Positions 1 through 7,279 of a DNA stretch of 64,000 nt are shown in pieces; the first letter of the stretch is position 1; each line of letters starts with the position of its first letter. Origin of the DNA: Flavobacterium psychrotrophum (lineage in GTDB: Bacteria > Bacteroidota > Bacteroidia > Flavobacteriales > Flavobacteriaceae); contig NZ_CP031557.1 of NCBI RefSeq assembly GCF_003403075.1, forward strand, positions 3,720,001-3,784,000, written 5' to 3'. The notes below the pieces were generated by a model. That model was not told where the DNA came from. It saw only the letters and a list, made by a program, of their open reading frames with translations, and did no database searches. Both the position numbers and the translations under genes were made by a program.

Positions 1-105
1 AACTACAAACATCAAACTATTGAACAGTCTGCAGATGGATTAAACAATTATTTTACAGGCATTGTTGTACCCGGTGTTTACAGACTTTTAGATAACAGAA
101 CATAG
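1..105 (+). CDS. 3' end of an unidentified protein-coding gene
   Basis: The first 105 bases read as an open frame of 34 residues ending in TAG; the start lies outside the window. The visible C-terminus ends GVYRLLDNRT and contains a short hydrophobic stretch (FTGIVVPGVY). I do not recognise the family. Codon use is ordinary for the window, but 34 residues is too little to prove coding. The frame runs toward the convergent minus-strand genes at 312-726, and no clear terminator follows. Confidence 0.4.
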   Translation, partial: NYKHQTIEQSADGLNNYFTGIVVPGVYRLLDNRT

Positions 106-201
106 ATATCAGACATTTTTATCTGGCCCTTTATCTATTATCTTTCATCTTATGCCTCTAAACTTTTTCAATGAACTCAATTTTTGAAGACCTTAAGACA
201 A

Positions 202-249
202 CAGATAAAAGACTTAAAGTTTTCTCCAAAACTCCTGATCTTTTATCTG
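202..249. repeat. Hairpin in the 106-311 gap
   Basis: CAGATAAAAGA (202-212) is perfectly repeated in inverted form as TCTTTTATCTG (239-249) with a 26-base loop. The surrounding non-coding stretch is pyrimidine-rich with degenerate TTATCT/ATCTTT words, a style of filler common between flavobacterial genes. It may act as a weak terminator for the plus-strand gene ending at 105. Confidence 0.4.
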
Positions 250-294
250 TCATCTTTAATCTTCTGTGTATTGTAAAAACTTTTTCCTTAAAAA

Positions 295-320
295 GAAAAA
301 AGTAGTTTACACTACTTTTT
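295..320 (-). terminator. Terminator overlapping the stop of the small basic protein
   Basis: AAAAAGTAG and CTACTTTTT form an inverted repeat around TTTACA, with A and T runs on the two sides. The minus-strand stop codon at 312-314 lies inside the right arm, so translation would end within the hairpin. Confidence 0.55.
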
Positions 321-404
321 CTTCTTGTGACGGTTAGCTCTCGCGCGTTTTTTACGTTTGTGGGTAGCTACCTTATGTCTCTTTCTTTTCTTACCACTTG
401 GCAT
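312..404 (-). CDS. Very small basic protein, probable Bacteroidota ribosomal protein (bL38-like)
   Basis: A 30-codon frame starts ATG at 404 and ends TAG at 312. The product begins MPSGKKRKRHK and ends ANRHKKKK: about two thirds of the residues are Lys, Arg or His, as in small rRNA-binding proteins. Such a peptide next to HU is, from memory, conserved in flavobacteria, and I believe it is the ribosomal protein described in Bacteroidota ribosomes as bL38. That name is recalled, not proven here. It lies 31 bases downstream of HU on the same strand and probably shares its transcript. Its sequence is unlike the small-subunit protein THX. It is short enough to be missed by automatic gene finders. 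Confidence 0.7.
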   Translation of the reverse strand: MPSGKKRKRHKVATHKRKKRARANRHKKKK

Positions 405-435
405 AGTTAAGGGTGTTTGTGGTTAATAAATAATG

Positions 436-726
436 TTATTTTACTTCTGTATTCGTTTTAACGCCGTCTACAAATATCTTAGCAGGTTTGAATGCAGGGA
501 TATTGTGGGCAGGTATTTTGATGGTAGTATTTTTTGAAATATTCCTACCTGTTTTCTCAGCACGTGTTTTAATGATAAAACTTCCGAAACCTCTTAGGTA
601 TACGTTATCTCCGGTTTCCAGTGACGTCTTTACTTCTTCCATAAAAGACTCAACTGTTGCTTGCACATCTCCTTTTTCAAGTCCAAGTTTTTCCGAAATT
701 TTCGCTACGATGTCTGCTTTCGTCAT
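436..726 (-). CDS. hup: HU/IHF family nucleoid DNA-binding protein
   Basis: The 96-residue product is the normal size for HU. It starts MTKADIVAKISEKLGL (the helical dimerisation body). It contains the beta-arm signature GFGSFIIKTRAEKTGRN at about 46-62, and the AHNIPAFKPAK region near 73-83 includes the intercalating proline context of the family. It binds and bends DNA non-specifically as a dimer and compacts the nucleoid. The gene is divergent from mutY across 131 bases holding a good promoter for each direction. The 30-residue basic protein follows downstream. Confidence 0.95.
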   Translation of the reverse strand: MTKADIVAKISEKLGLEKGDVQATVESFMEEVKTSLETGDNVYLRGFGSFIIKTRAEKTGRNISKNTTIKIPAHNIPAFKPAKIFVDGVKTNTEVK

Positions 727-767
727 TTTTTCTAAATTTATTATTGTATGTATTTTTTTTGAGTGTG

Positions 768-775
768 CAAATATA
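768..775 (-). promoter_or_regulatory. Promoter -7 box for HU
   Basis: On the minus strand this is TATATTTG, an exact match to the Bacteroidota TAnnTTTG box, 42 bases upstream of the HU ATG. Transcription would start near 762. Confidence 0.7.
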
Positions 776-832
776 AGAATTAAAAAAACAATTATTCAAG
801 GTAAACTATTAAAATTTAATAACATAAACTTT

Positions 833-840
833 TAATTTTG
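833..840 (+). promoter_or_regulatory. Promoter -7 box for mutY
   Basis: TAATTTTG matches TAnnTTTG, 17 bases before the mutY ATG, implying a very short leader. Confidence 0.65.
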
Positions 841-857
841 CAAACCATCCCATAACA

Positions 858-1898
858 ATGACATTTTCTAAGTTCTTAATTCAATGGTATTTGCAACACA
901 GGAGACAACTCCCGTGGCGCGAAACCACGCACCCCTACCCCATTTGGCTATCAGAAATTATGCTTCAGCAAACGCGTGTAGCACAGGGGCTTCCGTACTT
1001 TTTAAAATTCATGGAGGCATTTCCAACCGTAGCCGATATGGCCAATGCACCCGAAGAAAAGGTACTCCACCTGTGGCAGGGCCTGGGCTATTACAGCCGT
1101 GCCCGCAACCTGCATGCCACCGCAAAAGAAGTAACTTTTAACATGAATGGAAAGTTCCCGAAAAGCTTTTCGGGACTGTTAAAATTAAAAGGCGTGGGCG
1201 ATTATACCGCCGCTGCAATAGCTTCTATAGCCTATGGCGAGGCTGTACCCGTGGTAGATGGCAACGTATACCGGGTATTATCGCGCGTGTTTGGTATCGA
1301 GACAGACATATCTTCATCGGGTGCTAAAAAAGAATTCACTGCACTGGCGGCATCGCTCCTGCCACCGGGGCAGGCATCAAACTTTAACCAGGCCATGATG
1401 GAGTTTGGCGCGTTGCAATGTGTGCCTAAAAATCCTGACTGTACTATTTGTATTTTTAACCAGACCTGCGTAGCCTACAATACCGGGCGGGTAAACCAGC
1501 TGCCCGTAAAGCTGAAGAAGCAAAAGGTTACAGACCGCTTTTTTAACTACCTTATTATAAAGGATGCAAACGGACGCACCCTGGTAAACCGCCGTGGCGA
1601 CAAAGGCATATGGCACGGACTGTACGAATTTCCGTTACTGGAAACCCCTGCCGCACTAAGCAAGGAAGAAACTGTAGTATTAATACAAAGTTTTAAAAAC
1701 CTTGGCTTTACTCCAAAAAACATCAGCATTATTAACACTGAGCCGGTTATACACAAACTTTCGCATCAAAAGCAACACATCTGGTTTTGGGAAGTTATTA
1801 CTGATACCGAATTACCCGAAGCCGTTGAAAAAGAGCACTTAAAAACAATTCCACTACCTATTGTATTGCATAATTTCGCTACCGAATATTGGCCATAA
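858..1898 (+). CDS. mutY: A/G-specific adenine DNA glycosylase MutY
   Basis: 346 residues. It removes adenine mispaired with 8-oxoguanine in base excision repair. The HhH-GPD core carries the catalytic glutamate in SEIMLQQTR (E33) and the catalytic aspartate in VPVVDGNVYR (D134). Four cysteines at 188, 195, 198 and 204 have the C-x6-C-x2-C-x5-C spacing that binds the [4Fe-4S] cluster. The C-terminal third, from about 225, is the NUDIX-like 8-oxoG recognition domain. The ATG at 858 gives the usual short N-terminus. It heads the mutY-ssb-gldE-gldD order characteristic of flavobacteria, although ssb has its own promoter. Confidence 0.96.
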   Translation: MTFSKFLIQWYLQHRRQLPWRETTHPYPIWLSEIMLQQTRVAQGLPYFLKFMEAFPTVADMANAPEEKVLHLWQGLGYYSRARNLHATAKEVTFNMNGKFPKSFSGLLKLKGVGDYTAAAIASIAYGEAVPVVDGNVYRVLSRVFGIETDISSSGAKKEFTALAASLLPPGQASNFNQAMMEFGALQCVPKNPDCTICIFNQTCVAYNTGRVNQLPVKLKKQKVTDRFFNYLIIKDANGRTLVNRRGDKGIWHGLYEFPLLETPAALSKEETVVLIQSFKNLGFTPKNISIINTEPVIHKLSHQKQHIWFWEVITDTELPEAVEKEHLKTIPLPIVLHNFATEYWP

Positions 1899-1913
1899 CA
1901 TTAAAAATTTTCT

Positions 1914-1921
1914 TATATTTG
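1914..1921 (+). promoter_or_regulatory. Promoter -7 box for ssb
   Basis: TATATTTG, an exact TAnnTTTG match, ends 21 bases before the ssb start. It probably also serves gldE and gldD. Confidence 0.7.
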
Positions 1922-1942
1922 GTTTAAATCAAACACAAGGCC

Positions 1943-2380
1943 ATGAACGGAACGTTAAATAAAGTGATGCTTATAGGACATCTGGGCGACGATGTAAAGC
2001 TGCACTATTTTGAGGGCGGCAACTGCATAGGCCGGTTTCCGCTTGCTACTAATGAGGTATATATAAACAAGCAAACCAACGAGCGCATAACAAGTACCGA
2101 ATGGCATAATCTGGTGGTGCGCAATAAGGCCGCCGAAATCTGTGAAAAATACCTGAGCAAGGGCGATAAGATATATATAGAAGGCCGCATAAAATCGCGA
2201 CAGTGGCAGGGAGAAGACGGCACCACAAAATATACTACCGAAATACAGGTGACCGAATTTACATTCCTTACCACTAAAAAAGAATATGACCCCGGCAAGG
2301 CACCTGCCCCTGTGGCAGAGCCTGCACGCCCTGCTTATGAAGTACCTAATATGCCTGCTAATGACGACCTGCCGTTTTAA
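1943..2380 (+). CDS. ssb: Single-stranded DNA-binding protein
   Basis: 145 residues. The N-terminal OB-fold (about 1-105) starts NKVMLIGHLGDDVKL and includes TEWHNLVV and GRIKSRQWQ, typical of tetrameric bacterial SSB. A flexible proline/alanine linker follows, then the conserved acidic tip NDDLPF that recruits replication, recombination and repair partners. It coats ssDNA during replication. It lies between mutY and gldE, with the gldE start 22 bases downstream. The DUF3127 protein at 5597-6163 ends in the same DDLPF tip. Confidence 0.96.
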   Translation: MNGTLNKVMLIGHLGDDVKLHYFEGGNCIGRFPLATNEVYINKQTNERITSTEWHNLVVRNKAAEICEKYLSKGDKIYIEGRIKSRQWQGEDGTTKYTTEIQVTEFTFLTTKKEYDPGKAPAPVAEPARPAYEVPNMPANDDLPF

Positions 2381-2402
2381 TATACAATAAATACCTTTTG
2401 TT

Positions 2403-3701
2403 TTGGACGACCCCGGCCCCACGACCTTACTATCTATAGACTATAACCTGGTTATCGGTTTTACCGGAATTGTTATCCTGCTTTTTTGTTCTGCGTTTAT
2501 ATCGGGTACTGAGGTGGCACTTTTTTCGCTTACGCCAGATGACCTGGAACGCATCAACACAAAAGCACCAAAAAAGGGTACACTTATAAATAAGCTGCTC
2601 GAAAGGCCAAAAAAGCTACTGGCCACCATTACCGTTACCAATACGTTTATAAACATTGCCATAGTAGTATTTTTTTTTCGCATGAACTGCTTCTCAGCCA
2701 TAACATTGCCAGGGCTGCGTTTTGCTATAGAAGTTGTTATAATAACGCTGCTTATATTACTGTTTGGCGAAGTATTGCCCAAAGTTTGCGCTACCCGGAA
2801 CAACCGCCGCTTTGCAAAAAGGGTAGCTTACCCGCTTTATATACTTAATCGTGTGCTGACACCTATTAATGTACCCATGCGGGAATTTACGCTCTGGCTC
2901 AATAAAAAGTTTAACGTACAACAGGAAGGCCTAGATGTAGACCGCCTCTCACAGGCATTAGAACTTACAGATTATGGCGATGCCAACCATGAAGAACAAA
3001 AAATACTGGAAGGTATTGTAAGCTTTGGCGCTAAAGATGTAAAGCAGATAATGACGCCCCGTATTGATATTTTTGCGCTGGATATTACCGAAACATATAC
3101 TTCGATAATGCCTAAGATCATAGAAACAGGATTTTCGCGCATACCGGTGTACAGCGAGAGCATAGACAACATAAAGGGTATACTATATATTAAGGACCTT
3201 ATTCCGCATATCGACAAAACTAATTTTGAGTGGCAGGCCATTATACGCGAACCTTATTTTATACCCGAAAGTAAAAAACTGGACGACCTGCTTCGCGAAT
3301 TCCAGAATATTAAAAACCACCTCGCCGTAGCGGTAGATGAATATAGCGACACATCCGGCATTATAACCCTGGAAGATATACTGGAGGAAATTGTGGGCGA
3401 CATTAGCGATGAGTTTGACGATGACGATGTAACCTTTAGCCAGATTGATAGCCGTGTTTTTTTATTCGATGGCAAAATAAGCTTACGCGATTTTTACCGG
3501 GCGACGGATGTAGACGAAGATATTTTTGAGGAAGCCAAAGGCGATGCCGATAGCCTGGCGGGCTTTTTACTGGAGATAAACGGTAATTTTCCTGAAAAGG
3601 GGCAAAAAATTAATTTTAATGGCAATATCTTTACCGTCGAATCTGTTGATAACAGGAGAATAAAACAAATTAAGGTTACACTGCATGACAAGGAAGCATA
3701 A
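2403..3701 (+). CDS. gldE: Gliding motility protein GldE (CBS/CorC-type membrane protein)
   Basis: 432 residues starting at TTG (2403). This start gives DDPGPTTLLS before the first helix, the N-terminus expected for GldE, and no ATG fits. Membrane helices lie at about 17-37, 73-93 and 105-125 (CNNM/DUF21-type region). A CBS pair spans roughly 200-320 (IMTPRIDIF, then GILYIKDL), and a transporter-associated domain occupies about 340-425. In Flavobacterium, GldE is required for or assists gliding together with GldD. The fold is that of CorC/CNNM-type proteins and no transported ion is established. Its end overlaps gldD by 17 bases, indicating translational coupling. Confidence 0.92.
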   Translation: MDDPGPTTLLSIDYNLVIGFTGIVILLFCSAFISGTEVALFSLTPDDLERINTKAPKKGTLINKLLERPKKLLATITVTNTFINIAIVVFFFRMNCFSAITLPGLRFAIEVVIITLLILLFGEVLPKVCATRNNRRFAKRVAYPLYILNRVLTPINVPMREFTLWLNKKFNVQQEGLDVDRLSQALELTDYGDANHEEQKILEGIVSFGAKDVKQIMTPRIDIFALDITETYTSIMPKIIETGFSRIPVYSESIDNIKGILYIKDLIPHIDKTNFEWQAIIREPYFIPESKKLDDLLREFQNIKNHLAVAVDEYSDTSGIITLEDILEEIVGDISDEFDDDDVTFSQIDSRVFLFDGKISLRDFYRATDVDEDIFEEAKGDADSLAGFLLEINGNFPEKGQKINFNGNIFTVESVDNRRIKQIKVTLHDKEA

Positions 3702-4254
3702 ATTTTTAGGTTTGATCGTATTACCGCTTGCGGTACTTTTTACCGGTTGTGGCGAAGACCCAAAACCAAAGCCTGAATCTTTTTTAAGGCTCGACTACAC
3801 ACTGGGCGATTATACGCACTTTGAATCAGACTGCCCATACACCTTTGATTACAACACTTTTTCGAGGATAAAGAGTAAAGGCAACTGCAATTTTATTGTA
3901 GAATACCCTAAAATGAAGGCCACAATATACCTTACTTACAAGCCGGTACAAAACAACCTGGACCTGCTGCTGCGCGATGCCGAAAAACTAACCTATGAGC
4001 ACGTTATTAAGGCCGATGAAATAGATACACGCCCGTTTATAAACAGGGAATCTAAAGTATATGGCATGTTCTCTCAGGTAGGCGGCGATGCGGCTACCAA
4101 TGCCCAGTTTTATGCTACCGACAGTACACGCCACTTTCTTACCGGATCGATGTACTTTTATGCCAAGCCAAATTTTGATTCTATAATGCCTGCCGCTGCC
4201 TATATTAAAGAAGATATGCAAAACCTTATGGAATCGTTGCGCTGGAAGAACTAA
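3685..4254 (+). CDS. gldD: Gliding motility lipoprotein GldD
   Basis: 189 residues with a lipoprotein signal ending LFTGC (lipidated C22). The body is a conserved soluble domain without catalytic motifs: it contains KGNCNFIVEYPKMKATIYLTY and PAAAYIKEDMQNLMESLRWK. GldD is required for gliding and, in F. johnsoniae, for T9SS-dependent surface functions. The start overlaps the end of gldE. This is the last gene of the block; the next 361 bases hold a dispersed repeat and a strong terminator-type hairpin. Confidence 0.92.
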   Translation: MTRKHKFLGLIVLPLAVLFTGCGEDPKPKPESFLRLDYTLGDYTHFESDCPYTFDYNTFSRIKSKGNCNFIVEYPKMKATIYLTYKPVQNNLDLLLRDAEKLTYEHVIKADEIDTRPFINRESKVYGMFSQVGGDAATNAQFYATDSTRHFLTGSMYFYAKPNFDSIMPAAAYIKEDMQNLMESLRWKN

Positions 4255-4304
4255 TTACAGCTTGATTTCAGAATTAAGATTACAATACGAATTCAAAGGG
4301 GACT

Positions 4305-4450
4305 GTCATTGCGAGGGAGGTACGACCGCGGCAATCTTTTCTAAAGAGTTTTAGTAGATTACTGTGTTTCGCAGACAATGACTGCATCTGATAAGCAAGT
4401 CGGCTAAAACCCAAAAAACACATTGAGATTCCTCCTTCCGTCGGAATGAC
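4305..4450. repeat. Dispersed inverted-repeat element, GTCATT family
   Basis: A 146-base element begins GTCATTGCGAGGGAGG and ends CCTTCCGTCGGAATGAC, so its termini are imperfect inverted repeats. Related ends occur at 12714-12788, 40301-40410 and 55668-55756. It has no ORF of its own. The gap 4255-4615 otherwise contains only the terminator at 4561-4605. Confidence 0.7.
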
Positions 4451-4560
4451 AAGTGCCGCAACAAACGACCTTATCTATTGTATGCGCGTTCAATTACAAT
4501 TATGCACAGCTTTGCAGCTTTGCGCCTTTGGGAGAAAAATATTTAAACTATCACTACACA

Positions 4561-4605
4561 CAGACACAAAAAAAAGCAGCCCTAAAGCTGCTTTTTTTGT
4601 GTCTG
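4561..4605 (-). terminator. Strong bidirectional terminator
   Basis: Arms of about 19 bases (CAGACACAAAAAAA..GCAGC against GCTGC..TTTTTTTGTGTCTG) flank a six-base loop, with long A and T runs. It lies just past the stop of the minus-strand metal-binding gene and can also stop plus-strand transcription from gldD. Confidence 0.85.
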
Positions 4606-4615
4606 TATGTAAAAA

Positions 4616-5203
4616 TTACATGCTACCGCCTTTTTCGCCGTGGCACGATTTTTTAGCATCAGCACCGGCAGCGCAGCATCCACCTTTTTTAGCTTCGGTT
4701 GTGCAGCCTTCTTTTGCTTTTTTACCCTCTGCTTTTGCTTCTTTAGCCTCTTTTTTAGCAGCTTTTTTCTTTTTGTCTTTGTCCTTGTCTTTATCACCAA
4801 AAGCTTTAGCATCAAAAAATGCTTTATCGCCAGATGATTTTACGTCAGATACTTTATAAGCGCCATCTGCAATTTTCTCTACTGTCTTTACAAAGCTCTC
4901 AGGTGTTTGTTTTGCAGGATCAAAAGATATAGTAGCCATTTTGCTGTCAAAATCAACTTTTGCGTCTTTAACACCTTCCATACCGCCAAGTTTTGTTTCG
5001 ATAGTCTTAGCACAACCCATTGGGCAGGTCATACCATCTATCTTAAAGCTTGTCGTTTCGGTAGCAGCGGTTTCTTTTATCTGCGAACTATCTGTAACCG
5101 TTTGGTCGTTCGTTTCTATATTACCATCTTTAGCAGTGTCTTTACAGCTTGCAAACACAAGTGCGGCTACAGCCAAAAGCGAAAGTTTTTTTGCAAAATT
5201 CAT
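4616..5203 (-). CDS. Lipoprotein with heavy-metal-associated domain and Lys/Cys-rich tail
   Basis: 195 residues. The signal peptide ends VFASC (lipidated C20). A heavy-metal-associated (HMA) domain spans about 50-118, with the metal loop GMTCPMGCAKTIE: the two cysteines (C60, C64) are three residues apart instead of the usual two. A lysine/aspartate low-complexity stretch follows (about 136-170). The tail is Cys- and His-containing (GGCCAAG, SCHGE) and could bind further metal. Likely role is periplasmic or surface handling of copper or a similar ion; the metal is not shown by sequence. It stands alone with its own promoter and terminator. Confidence 0.85.
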   Translation of the reverse strand: MNFAKKLSLLAVAALVFASCKDTAKDGNIETNDQTVTDSSQIKETAATETTSFKIDGMTCPMGCAKTIETKLGGMEGVKDAKVDFDSKMATISFDPAKQTPESFVKTVEKIADGAYKVSDVKSSGDKAFFDAKAFGDKDKDKDKKKKAAKKEAKEAKAEGKKAKEGCTTEAKKGGCCAAGADAKKSCHGEKGGSM

Positions 5204-5245
5204 ATTATGCTATTTTGTATTAATAATTACTTTATTGTCAGGATA

Positions 5246-5253
5246 CAAATGTA
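5246..5253 (-). promoter_or_regulatory. Promoter -7 box for the HMA lipoprotein
   Basis: The minus strand reads TACATTTG, an exact TAnnTTTG match, 43 bases upstream of the ATG at 5203. Confidence 0.65.
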
Positions 5254-5354
5254 TATAAAATCGTATTTGGATAAATTCAATTCGTCCGTTTTTTTACGTT
5301 AAAAGTTGCCGCAATATTTATTCGATTTTCATGGAAAACTAATACCAAATGAAA

Positions 5355-5505
5355 ATATAATATAGTTTAAATATTTTTCTCGCAAAGGCGCAGAGGCGCA
5401 AAGTCATATTCATATTAAACTAAAAAAACAGCCAACTGACAAGCCTCAAAGCTTTGCGCCTTGGCGTCTCTGCGTGACATTTAAAATATTGACTATAATA
5501 GCCTT
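5355..5505. repeat. Long imperfect inverted repeat, CGCAAAG family
   Basis: The left arm has CGCAAAGGCGCAGAGGCGCA and the right arm TTTGCGCCTTGGCGTCTCTG, flanked by AT-rich arms that are also inverted (TTTAAATATT and TTTAAAATATTGACTATAAT). The element at 51671-51802 is clearly homologous. The gap 5204-5596 contains this, the HMA promoter and the terminator of the DUF3127 gene. Confidence 0.65.
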
Positions 5506-5545
5506 ATTTGCAAATAAGGCAACTACCTCCGTCTCTAAAATCAAA

Positions 5546-5575
5546 AAATCCCCAAAGTGAAACACCCGGGGATTT
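5546..5575 (-). terminator. Terminator of the DUF3127 gene
   Basis: AAATCCCC and GGGGATTT are inverted repeats around a 14-base loop. On the minus strand a T-rich stretch follows. Confidence 0.7.
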
Positions 5576-5596
5576 ATATTTATCATTAGCTATATA

Positions 5597-6163
5597 CTAG
5601 AACGGAAGGTCGTCGTGCTCCTCTTCCTTATAGTTTGTAGCCGGCTCAAAAGCATCGCGTGCGGCAGGTGGCTGCTGGTTAAAGCCTTGTTGTGGCTGAC
5701 CATATCCGCCGCCTTGCTGAGGCTGTTGACCATAGTTACCCTGCTGTGGCTGTTGCCCGTAGTTACCTTGTTGTGGCTGACCATAACCTTGCTGCGGCTG
5801 CCCGTAGCCCTGTTGTGGCTGACCATAACCCTGCTGTGGTTGCCCGTAGCCTTGTTGTGGAGCACCATAGCCCTGTTGCGGCGCATCAGATGCTTTTTCT
5901 ATCCTCCAGCCCTGTATGCTGTTAAAGTACTTTGTTTCGCCCTGTGGGTTTACCCACTCGCGGCCCCTAAGGTTTATAGAAACCTTTACCGGCTCGCCCA
6001 CCTGATAGGTATTTAACAGGTCGCATTTGTCCTGTGTAAACTCTATCATAATGTGTTGCGGGTACTGCTCATCGGTAGTAATTACCAATTCCCTCTTCCT
6101 GAAACCGTTAGCACCAAAGGCTTTGGTTTCGTCAATCATCCTGATCCTTCCTAAAACTTCCAT
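5597..6163 (-). CDS. DUF3127 protein with PQQGYGQ repeats and SSB-like C-terminal tip
   Basis: 188 residues. Residues 1-92 match the DUF3127 type (starts [17 protein letters not shown]; contains [12 protein letters not shown]), a small beta-rich, OB-like domain of Bacteroidota. From about 93 to 168 the chain is low complexity: at least five copies of YGQPQQG, then NYGQQPQQG units. The last residues are EEEHDDLPF, closely matching the acidic tip of the SSB at 1943-2380 (NDDLPF). Together these suggest a nucleic-acid-associated protein that docks on SSB partners through its tail; this is inference. It lies 66 bases after the flavin reductase on the same strand and has its own terminator. Confidence 0.85.
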   Translation of the reverse strand: MEVLGRIRMIDETKAFGANGFRKRELVITTDEQYPQHIMIEFTQDKCDLLNTYQVGEPVKVSINLRGREWVNPQGETKYFNSIQGWRIEKASDAPQQGYGAPQQGYGQPQQGYGQPQQGYGQPQQGYGQPQQGNYGQQPQQGNYGQQPQQGGGYGQPQQGFNQQPPAARDAFEPATNYKEEEHDDLPF

Positions 6164-6229
6164 AATCTTGTCTGGTTTTTTCTGCCTCTCCGGGCAGCTA
6201 TCGTTACTATTAAAAAATAAAATTAAAAT

Positions 6230-7105
6230 CTACTTTTTTGCCAGCAGCAGTTTCCATGCAGTGGCCACCTCATTATTATCAAGGTATTCTTTGGCGCGCA
6301 GTAATCTTTTACCCTCATCATCAGCGCTTAAAAGAGCTTTTGCCTCAAAGCTGTCTTTTACAAATATATCGATTTCTTCGGGTGTGGGCAAATTTTCGGT
6401 ATTACCCAGTTTACCCATATCATTACCGTCAAAAACCGTGCTGTTTTTTATAAATTCAGGAATAGCATCTACACCTATACCTAATGTGGTAAGAGGCTTT
6501 TCTACCTCAAACAGCCCTTCGCGCGAACGCGAATACCAGTTGCCACCCAGCCTTGAAACCAGGTCTATCTTATACTGGTCTATATTGCCATTTTCATCTA
6601 ATATACTTTCATCAATGTGCATTTTAAGCACTTCGCACAAAATCAGGTTGCCTGCCCCGCCTTTATCGCCCATGGCAATAATATCGTTTACACGGCACTC
6701 AAACTGTACCGGAGCCTGTTGTACACGTGGCGGTTTTACCATATCGCTGGGTATCATGTTAAAGCCGGCTTTTTCAAACTCGTTTACTCCCGCTTCATAT
6801 TCTGTACTGCTAAGCGATGTTTGCTCTACCATACCATAGCTCACAACATTAATTACCACCTCGCGGTTAAGCTCGGCATTTAGCAGTGTGTGTTTTACCG
6901 TATTGTCCCTTACCCTGCGCGATGGCGAAAAAATAAGTATGGGCGGATTTGAACTGAATATATTAAAAAAGCTGAACGGAGACAGGTTAGGCACACCATT
7001 GCGGTCTACCGTGCTTGCCAGCGCTATTGGCCTGGGGCCCACGGCGCTTTGCAGGTAACCGTGCAGTTTTGGCGTAGTTACTTCCTTAGGGTCTATGGTA
7101 AGCAT
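6230..7105 (-). CDS. Flavin reductase family protein (FMN-binding split barrel)
   Basis: 291 residues. The N-terminal 200 residues form a flavin-reductase-like split barrel: GPRPIALASTVDRNG, NLSPFSFFNIFSSNPPILIFSPSRR and the later CEVLKMHID are typical. The family binds FMN and reduces it with NAD(P)H, or acts as a flavoredoxin. The last 90 residues are a helical extension seen in flavobacterial members. The partner enzyme cannot be told from context. It is divergent from the histidine kinase at 7280 and upstream of the DUF3127 gene. Confidence 0.88.
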   Translation of the reverse strand: MLTIDPKEVTTPKLHGYLQSAVGPRPIALASTVDRNGVPNLSPFSFFNIFSSNPPILIFSPSRRVRDNTVKHTLLNAELNREVVINVVSYGMVEQTSLSSTEYEAGVNEFEKAGFNMIPSDMVKPPRVQQAPVQFECRVNDIIAMGDKGGAGNLILCEVLKMHIDESILDENGNIDQYKIDLVSRLGGNWYSRSREGLFEVEKPLTTLGIGVDAIPEFIKNSTVFDGNDMGKLGNTENLPTPEEIDIFVKDSFEAKALLSADDEGKRLLRAKEYLDNNEVATAWKLLLAKK

Positions 7106-7126
7106 TTATATTGTTTGTTGTTAGGG

Positions 7127-7134
7127 CAAAGATA
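7127..7134 (-). promoter_or_regulatory. Promoter -7 box for the flavin reductase
   Basis: TATCTTTG on the minus strand, an exact TAnnTTTG match, 22 bases upstream of the ATG at 7105. Confidence 0.65.
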
Positions 7135-7279
7135 CTTTTTATACCCTACCACACTACCGTTGTTAATAAATTAAGTAACGCTTAGCAGCCAGTAAAATAA
7201 CAGCGGGCGTTTGCCGTTATGGTTGTACTACCTTCCTGCCAAATTATCTTTTACTATCTTTAAGGCGTAAATAAATTAT

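Noticed and set aside
312..404. Assignment of the small basic protein to ribosomal protein THX
   Set aside because: THX proteins start with a GKGD- or GRGDKKT-type sequence; this peptide starts MPSGKKRKRHK.
488..835. 115-residue plus-strand frame opposite HU
   Set aside because: It is the antisense of HU, a clear family member with its own promoter.
4446..4859. 137-residue plus-strand frame over the HMA lipoprotein
   Set aside because: It is the antisense shadow of the Lys-rich low-complexity part of the metal-binding gene and has Ser/Phe-rich composition without any domain.
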